DNA from: UBA1141 sp963665155
GTDB taxonomy: Bacteria; Chloroflexota; Dehalococcoidia; Lucifugimonadales; UBA3495
NCBI GenBank assembly: GCA_963665155.2
Contig: CAXXFI010000002.1
Span: 1,364,001-1,428,000, forward strand
DNA length: 64,000 nucleotides
Reading direction: 5' to 3'
Position numbers and translations under genes: made by a program. Below the pieces are notes generated by a model, which was not told where the DNA came from, made no database searches, and saw only the letters and a list, made by a program, of their open reading frames with translations. Every line of letters begins with the position of its first letter. Within the stretch, counting starts at the first letter, position 1. Below, in pieces: positions 8,800 through 16,701 of the stretch.

Positions 8800-9049
8800 C
8801 CTTCTCCCGTGTGGAGTACCATCGGGGACGCCAGGATTCCGGAGTCGTGTGGCCCATTGTCTGACCCTGCTGTAGAATCGTACTTGCCCGCGCTGAGGAT
8901 TGAGGATAGGGCAACGCTGGGGAGCGACCCGAGCGCCGACGCGGGAGGCTGTACGGGTAGGCAGGGCATCGGCTCTGCCTCTCGTTCTTTCTGCCTACCC
9001 GGTAGCCCCGAAAGCGGTAAACCCTGGGCGTGGGGGCGGTATGCCCTTG

Positions 9050-9240
9050 GGACCATGCTGGTGGGTTTAACCCGCTTGGTTGGGGCCAGCCCCTCCCGTC
9101 TCCACACTCTATACACCCGATTGTGGGTCACTCCCAGCCTTTTGCGACCTAGTTGTGCCCAGGCATCTCCTAGACTCCGCCAGGTCGTCGTCCCCACGGG
9201 GACTGCGCAGGCAGCGCCTACTGGTGTGGCCAAATCCTGG
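9050..9240 (-). pseudogene. IS3-type transposase fragment
   Basis: On the minus strand the frame reads WAQLGRKRLGVTHNRVYRVW followed by RREGL. This matches the N-terminal segment of IS3-family OrfB (pattern 'L....G..VNHKRVYRLWRREGL'). Nothing of the DDE core is recognisable nearby, so only a small fragment remains. Confidence 0.55.
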
Positions 9241-9262
9241 GGTGCAGGTCTGCTTCGCCAAA

Positions 9263-9307
9263 GAGGCTTGACATCTGAGGCTTGACATCTTCTGAGGCTT
9301 GACATCT
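9263..9307. repeat. Three tandem copies of GAGGCTTGACATCT
   Basis: Copies at 9263-9276, 9277-9290 and 9294-9307, with an extra TCT between the second and third. They overlap the upstream end of the IS3-type fragment. Each copy contains TTGACA, but no matching -10 was found, so a promoter role is not claimed. Confidence 0.7.
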
Positions 9308-9640
9308 ATAGGAGCATCATTTTCCCTGACCTATTAGCTACTGACAAAATTGTAGACCTACAACACCGCCGAGACTCGAAAAGTTGCGTTCCGACACCCT
9401 TTGTAACGGGGCGGCAGACCCAAGAAAAGCGCACATGTTACTGAGATAGCGATATTCGCTTGATACGGCAGGGTCTTAAAGTCCGGAATTGAGCTCGCCG
9501 CGCCAAAAGAGGTTAGCGAGAACGGTGGTTAAGGTTTAAGAGACCGAGATTTCTGACCGCTATGGGAGGCGGCACCCTTCGCATCTAGAATGCTGACAAA
9601 AGTAGACCATCAGAAGCGATAGCGGACCCAAGCAACAAAA

Positions 9641-9666
9641 AGCCCCCGGCGGTTATGCTGGGGGCT
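9641..9666 (+). terminator. Rho-independent terminator-like hairpin
   Basis: AGCCCCC (9641-9647) pairs with GGGGGCT (9660-9666) around a 12-base loop. AAAAA precedes it and TCGTCGTTTT follows, so it could act on either strand. No intact gene now precedes it on the plus strand, which suggests it has outlived its gene. Confidence 0.55.
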
Positions 9667-9695
9667 TCGTCGTTTTAACCGATGTTTCGATCGCC

Positions 9696-9839
9696 TAGCC
9701 GTCTAACCAGGGTACGCCAAACGCAACCCAAGCCTACGCCGGGCAGTATGTCGGCAATTTTTTAGCTGGCCTGGGCAAGGAATACCTGCTGAGTTTGGGT
9801 GACACTAGCGGCAACGGACTGCGCTTCTACAACCGCTGA
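9696..9839 (+). other. Probable coding remnant (C-terminal end of an unidentified protein)
   Basis: An open stretch ends at TGA 9837-9839 and reads like real protein: AYAGQYVGNFLAGLGKEYLL, then SLGDTSGNGLRFYNR. There is no start codon or longer context; a stop precedes it. The family is not recognised. It may be the tail of a gene lost when mobile elements entered. Confidence 0.3.
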
Positions 9840-9860
9840 TGCTAAGCTCGCCACGGCTAG

Positions 9861-10005
9861 TATTACAACGACGGATTACCAAATATTTCGTCTTCCCCTT
9901 CGTATTCGGCTGCCAGCGGGCTATCGCGGTAGGCTCATCGCATCACGTTATTAGGTTCAAATCATTCTCGAAAATCGCCCTGCCAGAGGAACCGTCGTTG
10001 TAATA
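9861..10005. mobile_element. 145-bp MITE, copy 1 (TIR TATTACAACGACGG)
   Basis: A non-coding element bounded by perfect 14-bp inverted repeats, TATTACAACGACGG and its complement, and flanked on both sides by CTAG (9857-9860 and 10006-10009), the target duplication. A second copy, identical over all 145 bases but in opposite orientation, lies at 44098-44242. Its first 10 bases (TATTACAACG) match the ends of the IS701-type element at 40771-42228, which also uses CTAG, so that transposase is the likely source of mobility. Confidence 0.85.
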
Positions 10006-10811
10006 CTAGGGGCCGCTGCGCAAAGTTTAAAGGGCTGCGTATTTAATTTTCGCAAAGGACCGCTCATCGGCGACACCAACCCTTCAAAGCGCTTGTTCTA
10101 GCCGACCGCCCTCATGTTAATCTCCAAATACCAACCATAGCCTACGGAGAAATCGCCCCGTGTCAACTTGAAACGCGGGGTTCCGGACAAAGCTCGTAAG
10201 TATGCGATACTCATAGTTCCGAATTTACAATGTTTTTGGTCCGTCCATATCGCCTGAAACTTTGCCCCGAACGATCACCACACTATCCTGCCCAACCTTC
10301 AGCAAACGGGCCCGTCAGGGGAATGATTGGAAACGATAAACTATTCCGGAATTCGCAGAACCAAGCCAAGTAGGACTTTCCTTGCGGTACAACCGGGTCA
10401 AACCAGGAATATGAGAAGCGTAGAAACTGTGAAAACGCCGCATCCCTCAGATGTGGAGCAATGGTTGTCGCACTCTTTATTAGATCAAAAGCTAAAGTCG
10501 CTTAGGTCACCGATTCCGGGTAGAGATACTGGCGGAGGCTGTCGTGGGGAGACTGCCTATTCGAATTAACAATGTGCGAAATTGCATCCCTGGCGAAGAC
10601 TTCAATTATTTCCATACCGTCAGAGGTGCGAGCCCTAAACAACGTCTGGTTGATGAAATTTCGGAAACCCTCGAATGAAGTTTCCCTTTCGGCGATACAT
10701 TCAGATGCGACATATACCGAGGCGTATTTCTAGTAGTGACCTTACCCCCGAAAACAGAAACAGTGGCAAAGAGAGTCCTCCGGGTAAAATAGGACATAGT
10801 AAGGAGGGCTC

Positions 10812-11078
10812 ATGGCACGGAAGAGGTACACAGAGGAGCAGATCATAGGGGTCCTGAACGAGGCAGAGGCAGGGGCCAAGACAGGGGAGCTGTGCCGCAG
10901 GCACGGCATGAGCGAAGGCACCTTCTACAAGTGGAAAGCCAAGTACGCCGGGCTGACGTTGAACGAGTTGAAGAGGCTAAGGTCCGTTGAGGAAGAGAAC
11001 CGGCGCCTGAAGCAGATTGTGGCCCAGCAGGCGTTGGACAACTGGTCTCTGAAGGAGTTGCTGGCAAAAAACTTCTGA
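10812..11078 (+). CDS. IS3-family OrfA (HTH DNA-binding protein)
   Basis: 88 residues. The HTH segment ELCRRHGMSEGTFYKWKAKY is typical of IS407-type OrfA, and a leucine-rich coiled coil (LKRLRSVEEENRRLKQIVAQ) follows and serves dimerisation. The start ATG has AAGGAGG just upstream. OrfA ends at TGA 11076-11078, seven codons' distance or less from the slippery heptamer used to make the OrfAB fusion. Confidence 0.9.
   Translation: MARKRYTEEQIIGVLNEAEAGAKTGELCRRHGMSEGTFYKWKAKYAGLTLNELKRLRSVEEENRRLKQIVAQQALDNWSLKELLAKNF
11066..11072 (+). promoter_or_regulatory. Programmed -1 frameshift site A_AAA_AAC
   Basis: In the OrfA frame the codons are GCA AAA AAC TTC TGA, which gives the canonical heptamer A AAA AAC. 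Slipping back one base gives AAA AAA CTT CTG AAG and continues without a stop into OrfB, producing the OrfAB transposase. IS3 elements are known to work this way. Confidence 0.75.
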
Positions 11079-11086
11079 AGCCCAAG

Positions 11087-11902
11087 GTGAGGAAGATGGC
11101 AGCGGCATATGCCATAGAGAGTCTTGGGCTGAGTGAGAGGAGGGCCTGTCTGCTTACTGGTATCTCACCCTCGGTCTATCGGTACAAGTCGAAGCAGGGT
11201 GATGATGCTGTCCTGCGTCGCAGAATGCGTGAGCTGGCATGGGAGAGGAAGCGCTTTGGCAGTCCCAGGTTGCACATCATGCTGAAGAGAGAAGGCCTGG
11301 TGATCAATCACAAGCGTACAGAGCGCATCTACAGTGAAGAGGGGCTTGCGCTCAGGAAGAAGAGGAGGCGCAAAGGGGCGGCAGGGGTCCGGGAGACCAT
11401 TCCATCTCCTGTACGTCCTAATCAGAGGTGGTCCATGGACTTTGTCTCTGATAGCACTGTGACCGGTCGGCGCTTCCGGGCATTGGCCATAGTGGACGAC
11501 TATTCACGGGAGTGCCCAGCCATCGAGGTAGATACCTCTCTGGGAGGCGCCAGAGTGGTGGGAGTCCTGGAGAGACTGGAAGAGACACGGGGACTACCTG
11601 AGGTGATCACTGTGGACAACGGCCCGGAGTTCGCAAGCAAGGCCATGGATGAGTGGGCCTATCGGAGGGGCATCAAGTTAAGCTTTATACGTCCTGGCAA
11701 GCCGGTAGAGAACGCCTTTGCTGAGAGCTTCAACGGCCGACTACGCGACGAATGCTTGAACATCAACTGGTTCATGAGTGTAAGGCATGCCAGGGAGATC
11801 ATAGAGAACTGGCGGCAGGACTACAACGAGGTCAGGCCCCACAGTTCCCTGAAGGGTAAAACGCCCAAAGAGTTTGCTAGCTCTATGGCTGGACTCTACT
11901 AG
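11087..11902 (+). CDS. IS3-family OrfB (DDE transposase)
   Basis: 271 residues if started at ATG 11087, but normally made as an OrfAB fusion by -1 frameshift. The rve-type integrase core is complete: RWSMDFVSDSTVTGRRFRAL holds the first D, VITVDNGPEFASKAMDEWA the second D, and NAFAESFNGRLRDECLN the catalytic E. Upstream lies the HTH_21-like region FGSPRLHIMLKREGLVINHK. The C-terminus YNEVRPHSSLKGKTPKEFA is characteristic. No defect is visible. Confidence 0.92.
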   Translation: MRKMAAAYAIESLGLSERRACLLTGISPSVYRYKSKQGDDAVLRRRMRELAWERKRFGSPRLHIMLKREGLVINHKRTERIYSEEGLALRKKRRRKGAAGVRETIPSPVRPNQRWSMDFVSDSTVTGRRFRALAIVDDYSRECPAIEVDTSLGGARVVGVLERLEETRGLPEVITVDNGPEFASKAMDEWAYRRGIKLSFIRPGKPVENAFAESFNGRLRDECLNINWFMSVRHAREIIENWRQDYNEVRPHSSLKGKTPKEFASSMAGLY

Positions 11903-12090
11903 CCAATGATACTAACTTCGGGGTAAGGTCAGTAGGTTTTGCCTACGGACTCTTGAACAATAAATATCCTCCCTTGTTCTGGACGAGGGTCTGAATTTTC
12001 GACTACGGCATCTATCCTAATGAACGCTAGAACCTCAAAGTCTTCCGAGGTAGGCCAACACTGAGACACAGGCGTGGCTGTCTCCGCAAG

Positions 12091-12570
12091 CTAACTTGAC
12101 AATGTTTCTGCCAATAGTCGGAATCCAATCATGGGAGTAGGCGTTGGAGGTATAGTCACCGGAGCCGCCGTAGGCTGGGCCGTATTGGGTAAGGTCGTTT
12201 GAGGGATGGAAACCTGGGCCGAGGTTGCAGGCAGTCTCGGCCTACTGATTCCCTCCAACTCTGAGGCTAGGGTGCCAACATTCGCAAGTTGTTGTTCCAC
12301 CGATTCTAATCGCTCGGTCAGTTCAAGGAGCTGTGCGGCAACCTGACCGGCTTCCGGGTAAGTATTCGGGGCGGGATCAGTGACCGCATTCTGCTCGTCA
12401 GTATTTTTCTGAAACGCATTTGGCGCGTCGCAGCCGATAGCCAATAGTACGACTGCCAGCCCCGCTATCAGGGTGGGTGTTATGAGCTTCGTCGTTTTTA
12501 ATGCACAACGTGCCGCAACTCCCCGCAATGAACTTCGAGTTGGCTTTACCGTCGTAAAGTTAATGCACAT
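12091..12570 (-). CDS. Hypothetical lipoprotein with short coiled coil
   Basis: A 159-residue frame. Residues about 25-47 form a positively charged then hydrophobic signal ending in LLAIGC, a good lipobox, so the mature protein would start at that Cys and be lipid-anchored outside the membrane. Residues about 75-105 (QLLELTERLESVEQQLANV) form a coiled coil. A Pro/Thr-rich tail follows. The start is uncertain: the first ATG gives an unusually long signal peptide. No family is recognised. Its position between an IS3 element and a recombinase remnant suggests island cargo. Confidence 0.5.
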   Translation of the reverse strand: MCINFTTVKPTRSSLRGVAARCALKTTKLITPTLIAGLAVVLLAIGCDAPNAFQKNTDEQNAVTDPAPNTYPEAGQVAAQLLELTERLESVEQQLANVGTLASELEGISRPRLPATSAQVSIPQTTLPNTAQPTAAPVTIPPTPTPMIGFRLLAETLSS

Positions 12571-12939
12571 TGTCTATTAGCATCTCAGCATTTCTCGATG
12601 GTGGCTAGAGTCTATAGCATAACTGAACGGACCATACTCCTAGCTGATTTGCCGATAGGAGCGAGGAGACGAAAGCATTCTAGCCCACCACAGTTGCAGT
12701 CGAGACCAAACACATCTGGCCCAAGTACCCGGAGGCAGCCGGTGTAAAGAGGACCGTTGCCGGAACCTCCGGAGCAATCGTAATCTATGGCGTTCGGGTC
12801 GAGACCTGACCCTTCGTATGACGGGTGGCAGCTTCAGAGCGTTGCATACAGCGCCGTAGTAGGCAACGGTGTCGAGGGTTGTAGATGTGGGAGGCCCACG
12901 GACCGGTGCCTCCACTGTGTTAGCTTCCATCGTTCAATC
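12571..12939. other. Intergenic stretch before the recombinase remnant
   Basis: No gene can be supported. Short open frames on both strands here have no recognisable protein features. The beginning of the recombinase similarity (near 12940) marks the right edge. Confidence 0.5.
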
Positions 12940-13377
12940 CCTCCAGTGTCTGGGCTGGTACTACAGCGACCAAAATCCTCTAAGAGCCGTCGTGCCATCG
13001 CCATAGACCTTGATACTGTGGCGATGCTGCGAGAACATCGAGGACGTAAATTGTTATATCAGATGGAGGTGAATGAGGCCTAGCAGGACTACGGATCGGT
13101 CTTTCTTAGTCCGATTGGTGGCTTCTCGACACGTCAATTTTGACCCGGACATTTGAAAAACTGGTTAAGAAAGCGAGACTGGCAAATGTACACCTTCACG
13201 ACCTGCGGCACTTCCACGCAACAATGATGATGCCACCGGGAGCAATTCCCAAAATCGTACAGGAGCGATTAGGCCAGTCGTCATTCGCAATCACAATGAG
13301 CACCTACAGCCATGTGGTACCGGGGCTGCAAGAGCCAGCCGCCAAAACTTTGCCGTGGCTATGGGGAGGGCTAAACG
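12940..13377 (+). pseudogene. Decayed tyrosine recombinase / integrase
   Basis: The first readable part, KSSKSRRAIAIDLDTVAMLR and EHRGRK, is the catalytic-domain segment 'PKT..S.R.I.L...'. A stop follows at 13081-13083. Then QDYGSVFLSPIGG is seen, then, after another stop, VHLHDLRHFHATMMM, containing the H-x-L-R-H box, and ERLGQSSFAITMSTYSHVVP with the catalytic Tyr. The N-terminal domain is missing. The gene lies next to tRNA-Lys, a common integration target, and points to an old integration event. In-frame stops make it inactive. Confidence 0.75.
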
Positions 13378-13428
13378 TCCACACAAATAGCCCTTTTTGC
13401 TGGTCGTGTCGGCAAACTGAGAAACAAA

Positions 13429-13455
13429 AGGCCCCTGGGATTCGTCCAGGGGCCT
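13429..13455 (-). terminator. Terminator downstream of tRNA-Lys
   Basis: AGGCCCCTGG (13429-13438) pairs perfectly with CCAGGGGCCT (13446-13455) around a 7-base loop. On the minus strand the hairpin is followed by TTTTGTTTC, so it would stop the tRNA-Lys transcript; on the plus strand it is followed by TTTT as well. Confidence 0.8.
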
Positions 13456-13471
13456 TTTTCGTGCCTAGAAT

Positions 13472-13548
13472 TGGTGGGCCGTGTGGGGGTCGAACCCACG
13501 ACACCCGGATTAAAAGTCCGGTGCTCTGCCAAACTGAGCTAACGACCC
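13472..13548 (-). tRNA. tRNA-Lys (anticodon TTT)
   Basis: On the minus strand the acceptor arm GGGTCGT (5') pairs with ACGGCCC (3'), followed by discriminator A and an encoded CCA. The D arm (TTAGCTCAGTTTGGCAGAGC), the anticodon loop ACTTTTAAT with anticodon TTT, and the T arm GTGGGTTCGACCCCCAC all fit. A strong terminator follows. A decayed tyrosine recombinase lies beyond its 3' end, which fits use of this tRNA as an attachment site. Confidence 0.95.
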
Positions 13549-14639
13549 GCGACTGACCAGCTACGAATTTAGGGGCAGGAAGACATACGCAAACAAAGTT
13601 GACTTGCGGTTACGCTGATCCCGGGTGATTCACAAAGTCACACCCACATCACATTCGCCGCACACCTGAATCACGGAATCGTGCGAATTTGAATAATGTA
13701 CCTGCAACGATGGTAAAGCGAGTCCGGTGGGGATCTATGGAAAAACGACATACCCTCGGCCAAGCTGGCCGAGCATTATTTTATCACTTGCCGCAGCGAA
13801 GGCAAAGCGGCTTCGACTATTGGAGGCAATCGGGAAAAGCTCGGGCGGTTTTTTAATTGGTGCGAGAATACCCGCCTGGCGAATTGTTGGTCGAACTGGC
13901 CCGAGATTACATCGCTTACCTCAAGTCTGCTCCTAAACGTGAATACCATGCGTTTCATAAGAGCAACGGCGAGCACATGTCGGCGGCCAACGTACGGTGG
14001 TCCGAGCCTTTTCGTCATGGCTAACCGAGAAGGTTATGCCGAATACAACGTCCCGACCAGGCTGAATATTCCCTCGGCGTCCAAGAAGATTCTTGAAAAT
14101 GTCTTTTATGAAGAGTTAAAGCGGCTGTTCCCCGCTGTGGGATAGAACACGATGACCGGCTGCCGGAATGCGGCTATGCTGCTCCTCTGCTTGGACACCG
14201 GGTTGCGCTGATCCGATTTGCTCAATCGCCAGAAAGATGACTTGTACATTTAGGTCCATTGACTGGCGGTAATGGTGAAGTGTCAAAAGGAGAGGGCTGT
14301 GCCCTTTGGTGGTGGGTCGGCCAAATCACTTCAGCGGTACGTCTCCTATTTCTGGCCAGAACCGGTCTCCGAAAATCGCTTGTTTATAAGTATTGCTTGT
14401 TCCTATGTATTGGTGGAACTCTTATTACAGACGTGAGCGGACGGCTTTTATTGAGCGGGAATGGTACTTCTGAATGAACTAATGGGGGCCCGTAACTACA
14501 CGGCATATCCCTTGGTTCAAAGGCGTGGTTTGTACATTTTCACGACCGCTTCAAGGTGGGTTCTTCGGCTTGGGTTTGCTCCTCTTTACGTTATTTTTAC
14601 GCTTATGCCCTCAAACGCCCTCCGCGGAGCACAGTGGTG
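13549..14639. other. About 1.1 kb without an intact gene; possible coding remnant at 13860-14145
   Basis: No intact gene is seen. The frame at 13860-14024 reads YPPGELLVELARDYIAYLKS and ends at TAA; another frame continues to 14145 with YAEYNVPTRLNIPSASKKIL and FYEELKRLFP. Both have amino acid use like real protein, so a decayed gene with a frameshift is possible. I do not recognise the family. From 14146 to 14639 nothing was found. Confidence 0.35.
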
Positions 14640-15407
14640 TTACTCATCTCGCCGTCCGTTAGCCAACTGCTGTAGGTATTCACTAAATTGGGCGATGGAT
14701 TTCTCTTCGGGAACCCCTATAAAGTACCGGATTCCTTGTGTGTAACGCAGAATGTCCTGAGGGCGCATGAGGATGCTATCAAAGGGTCCCGAAATCCGGT
14801 ACACGCCGTCGGCCCAGTCCTGCAGGCTAGTGTAAAGCGAGTCTTCGATCAGTTTGGCGCTCTCTATGGCCAGGTCGGAACGCACCACAAATCGGGCGAA
14901 TACACACGGCAAGCCGGTCCAACGGTACCATTCTTCGCCTAGGTCATATTGGTGTGGAAACTGGCGGGTGAAATGCCGGTACCCGAGGCCCTGATTCCCC
15001 ACCAATAGTATCCCGTCGTGCTCTTCATGGCTCGATACCAACGCTGCTGGATCAACACTATGCTTTAATGAAAGCAGCACTTGGAGAAGCTTGACTGCGG
15101 TGGGCGCATCTTCGGGAACCGCAATTCTGGCGCCACCCATTTCCTCTAATGGCCGGTTGGTGCAGAGAATGACGCTCATGGCCCGAGAGATGGTAGCCAC
15201 GCAGAATCCAGCCACGGTCCGCATGCTTTCCGCCAGTGGCAAGCAATCCACTAAGGAAACGAGTCCCCCGTGCAAGCGCCCCTCGGATATGGCGACGCTC
15301 AGCTCTCCGGGTGGCAACTGCTGCACTTCAATACTCCTTTTAGGCATATCGAAGCACAACGGCTCGGAACTCAGGTAAGGAGTACGACCTACTATAATTT
15401 GAGGCAT
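14640..15407 (-). CDS. MqnA/MqnD-family protein (menaquinone biosynthesis-like)
   Basis: A 255-residue protein resembling the periplasmic-binding-protein fold enzymes MqnA (chorismate dehydratase) and MqnD of the futalosine route to menaquinone. Supporting segments are RTPYLSSEPLC near the N-terminus, GELSVAISEGRLHGGLVSLV (the 'L..G.lD.a.vS' position), ISRAMSVILCTNRPLEEMGG, and ARIAVPEDAPTAVKLLQVLL, the last being the usual 'ia.t..S.tsv.Ll..ll' strand-helix. No signal peptide is seen, so it is probably cytoplasmic. The Ser/Thr pattern differs from classical MqnA, and no other menaquinone genes are in the window, so a divergent role cannot be excluded. Confidence 0.6.
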   Translation of the reverse strand: MPQIIVGRTPYLSSEPLCFDMPKRSIEVQQLPPGELSVAISEGRLHGGLVSLVDCLPLAESMRTVAGFCVATISRAMSVILCTNRPLEEMGGARIAVPEDAPTAVKLLQVLLSLKHSVDPAALVSSHEEHDGILLVGNQGLGYRHFTRQFPHQYDLGEEWYRWTGLPCVFARFVVRSDLAIESAKLIEDSLYTSLQDWADGVYRISGPFDSILMRPQDILRYTQGIRYFIGVPEEKSIAQFSEYLQQLANGRRDE

Positions 15408-15435
15408 ATTACCATCGTTAGTGTCGGATATTTAA

Positions 15436-15463
15436 ACAGGGCCTCGAGTATTCGAGGCCCTGT
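15436..15463 (-). terminator. Terminator-like hairpin after the NHL/DUF1501/DUF1800 cassette
   Basis: ACAGGGCCTCGA (15436-15447) pairs perfectly with TCGAGGCCCTGT (15452-15463) around a 4-base loop. On the minus strand it is followed by TTTAAATAT. It lies beyond the end of the NHL gene (15595) and before the start of the MqnA-like gene (15407), so it probably separates the two transcription units. Confidence 0.6.
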
Positions 15464-15594
15464 CTCGGTGACGATATCGCACCCATATGTTGCGGCCGCG
15501 CTGTGCGGGAAATCTGTCGGGAAATCTGTTAGGTACGCTTACCCTCGCAAGCTATCTACACGCTAACAAAATACCTATTAGACTTAAACGCTGC

Positions 15595-16623
15595 CTACAG
15601 GCGAGGTCCAGCGAAAGTTGGAGACTGCTTCTGGTAGACCTGAATGCGGTTCCTAGGGCTCTCGGCGACGAAGACGTTAAAGTCATCGTCTACAGTAACG
15701 CTGGTAGGCGCCCAGAAGTCTTTCTCCCTTTCTAGCCCTGGCGCCCGGTCTCGCTCCCCCCACATTTCTGGGTTGGCGTCGAGCTTGTCCTTGCCCCACT
15801 TGGAGACGGTGGCATCTCCGGTCTTCATCGTAGCGAAGTTACCATAGGGATCGAAGACCTGGAGGCGGTTGTTAAGCCAGTCAGCCACGTATACCACGCC
15901 ATCTTTATCCACGGCTACGCTGGTGGGCCGGTTCAGTTGTCCCTCGCCGGAACCGGACTCTCCGAACTGCCTCAGGAACTTGCCGTCCCGGGTGAATTTC
16001 TGAATTCGGTCGTTCCTCCAGTCCGCAACGTAAACATCGCCGTTGGCGTCGATGTCGATTCCCCAAGGCATGTTCAGTTCGCCTTGTCCAGAACCAGCCG
16101 ATCCAAACTTGGAAAGGAAAGTTCCATCTTTGGTGAACTTCTGTATGCGGTTATTACCGCTGTCAACGATATACACATTGTCATCAGCGTCGAAGGCTAA
16201 ACCAGAAGGACGGTCTAACTCTCCGTCTCCGGTTCCGGGACGCTCTTCCCATTTACCGATGTACTCACCGTCTTTGGTGAACATGGAAATTCGATTCAGC
16301 CATTCGTCGGTTATGTAGACTGTTTGCTGGCTGTCCAGCGCAATGCATGTGGGCCAAACCAGTGACCCGTCGTCGAAATTGTAATCGTGGGGACCTTGCT
16401 GGGGAACACCCCTGGCAAATGCCGTGACGTATTCCTCATCGGTGGTGCAGACGGTGACCCGTGTCCCCTCGGGGCGATATTCCGAAGCCCGGCATAACAC
16501 GAACATCATGCCTTCTTCGCCTCGGGCCACAAAAACAGGACTAACGAAACCAGGCCCGAACTGTTCCCCCCGTCCGATTGTCCCTTTATATTGCAGGTTT
16601 ACGAATGAGATCTCCGTTGGCAT
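15595..16623 (-). CDS. NHL-repeat beta-propeller protein, cassette A
   Basis: About 342 residues with at least five NHL repeats, e.g. RPSGLAFDADDNVYIVDSGN and MPWGIDIDANGDVYVADWRN, each followed by 'NRIQKFTKDGTFLSKFG'-type strands. This gives a six-bladed propeller. The C-terminus has a block shared with the cassette B paralogue: GDAT-x-S-x-W, ANP, EKxFWxP, and RIQVYQKQS at the end. No signal peptide is seen, so export is not evident. I place the start at ATG 16623, where GAGGTTGAT precedes it, rather than the in-frame ATG 18 bases upstream. It is the last gene of a DUF1800-DUF1501-NHL run on the minus strand. NHL propellers mediate binding or, in some, catalysis; the role here is unknown. 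Confidence 0.85.
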   Translation of the reverse strand: MPTEISFVNLQYKGTIGRGEQFGPGFVSPVFVARGEEGMMFVLCRASEYRPEGTRVTVCTTDEEYVTAFARGVPQQGPHDYNFDDGSLVWPTCIALDSQQTVYITDEWLNRISMFTKDGEYIGKWEERPGTGDGELDRPSGLAFDADDNVYIVDSGNNRIQKFTKDGTFLSKFGSAGSGQGELNMPWGIDIDANGDVYVADWRNDRIQKFTRDGKFLRQFGESGSGEGQLNRPTSVAVDKDGVVYVADWLNNRLQVFDPYGNFATMKTGDATVSKWGKDKLDANPEMWGERDRAPGLEREKDFWAPTSVTVDDDFNVFVAESPRNRIQVYQKQSPTFAGPRL

Positions 16624-16701
16624 ATCAACCTCACAGAGCATTAAATCTGTAATTTGCGTGCGGCGGCTACCGGGATTTTCAGTTTCGAATATTTTCGGGG
16701 T

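Larger units (their letters stand above)
9308..10736. other. Gene-poor stretch between transposon remnants
   Basis: About 1.4 kb without an intact gene. It contains a possible transposon end (9318-9328), a terminator-like hairpin (9641-9666), a coding remnant (9696-9839) and the MITE (9861-10005). From 10006 to 10732 I see nothing recognisable; an 80-codon open frame at 10327-10569 has no protein-like features. Confidence 0.6.
10737..11931 (+). mobile_element. IS3-family element (IS407 group)
   Basis: An apparently complete element of 1195 bp. The ends are imperfect inverted repeats: TGACCTTACCCCCGAA on the left, and on the right the complement of TGACCTTACCCCGAAG. Both sides carry GTAG (10733-10736 and 11932-11935), a 4-bp target duplication. 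It encodes OrfA and OrfB in overlapping phases with a canonical slippery site, so it may be active. Confidence 0.85.

Noticed and set aside
10327..10569. 80-codon open frame on the plus strand
   Set aside because: No ribosome binding site, no recognisable protein pattern, and it lies in a decayed region.
13378..13556. Extension of the recombinase frame with a Cys/Gly-rich tail
   Set aside because: This part is only the antisense translation of the terminator and tRNA-Lys.
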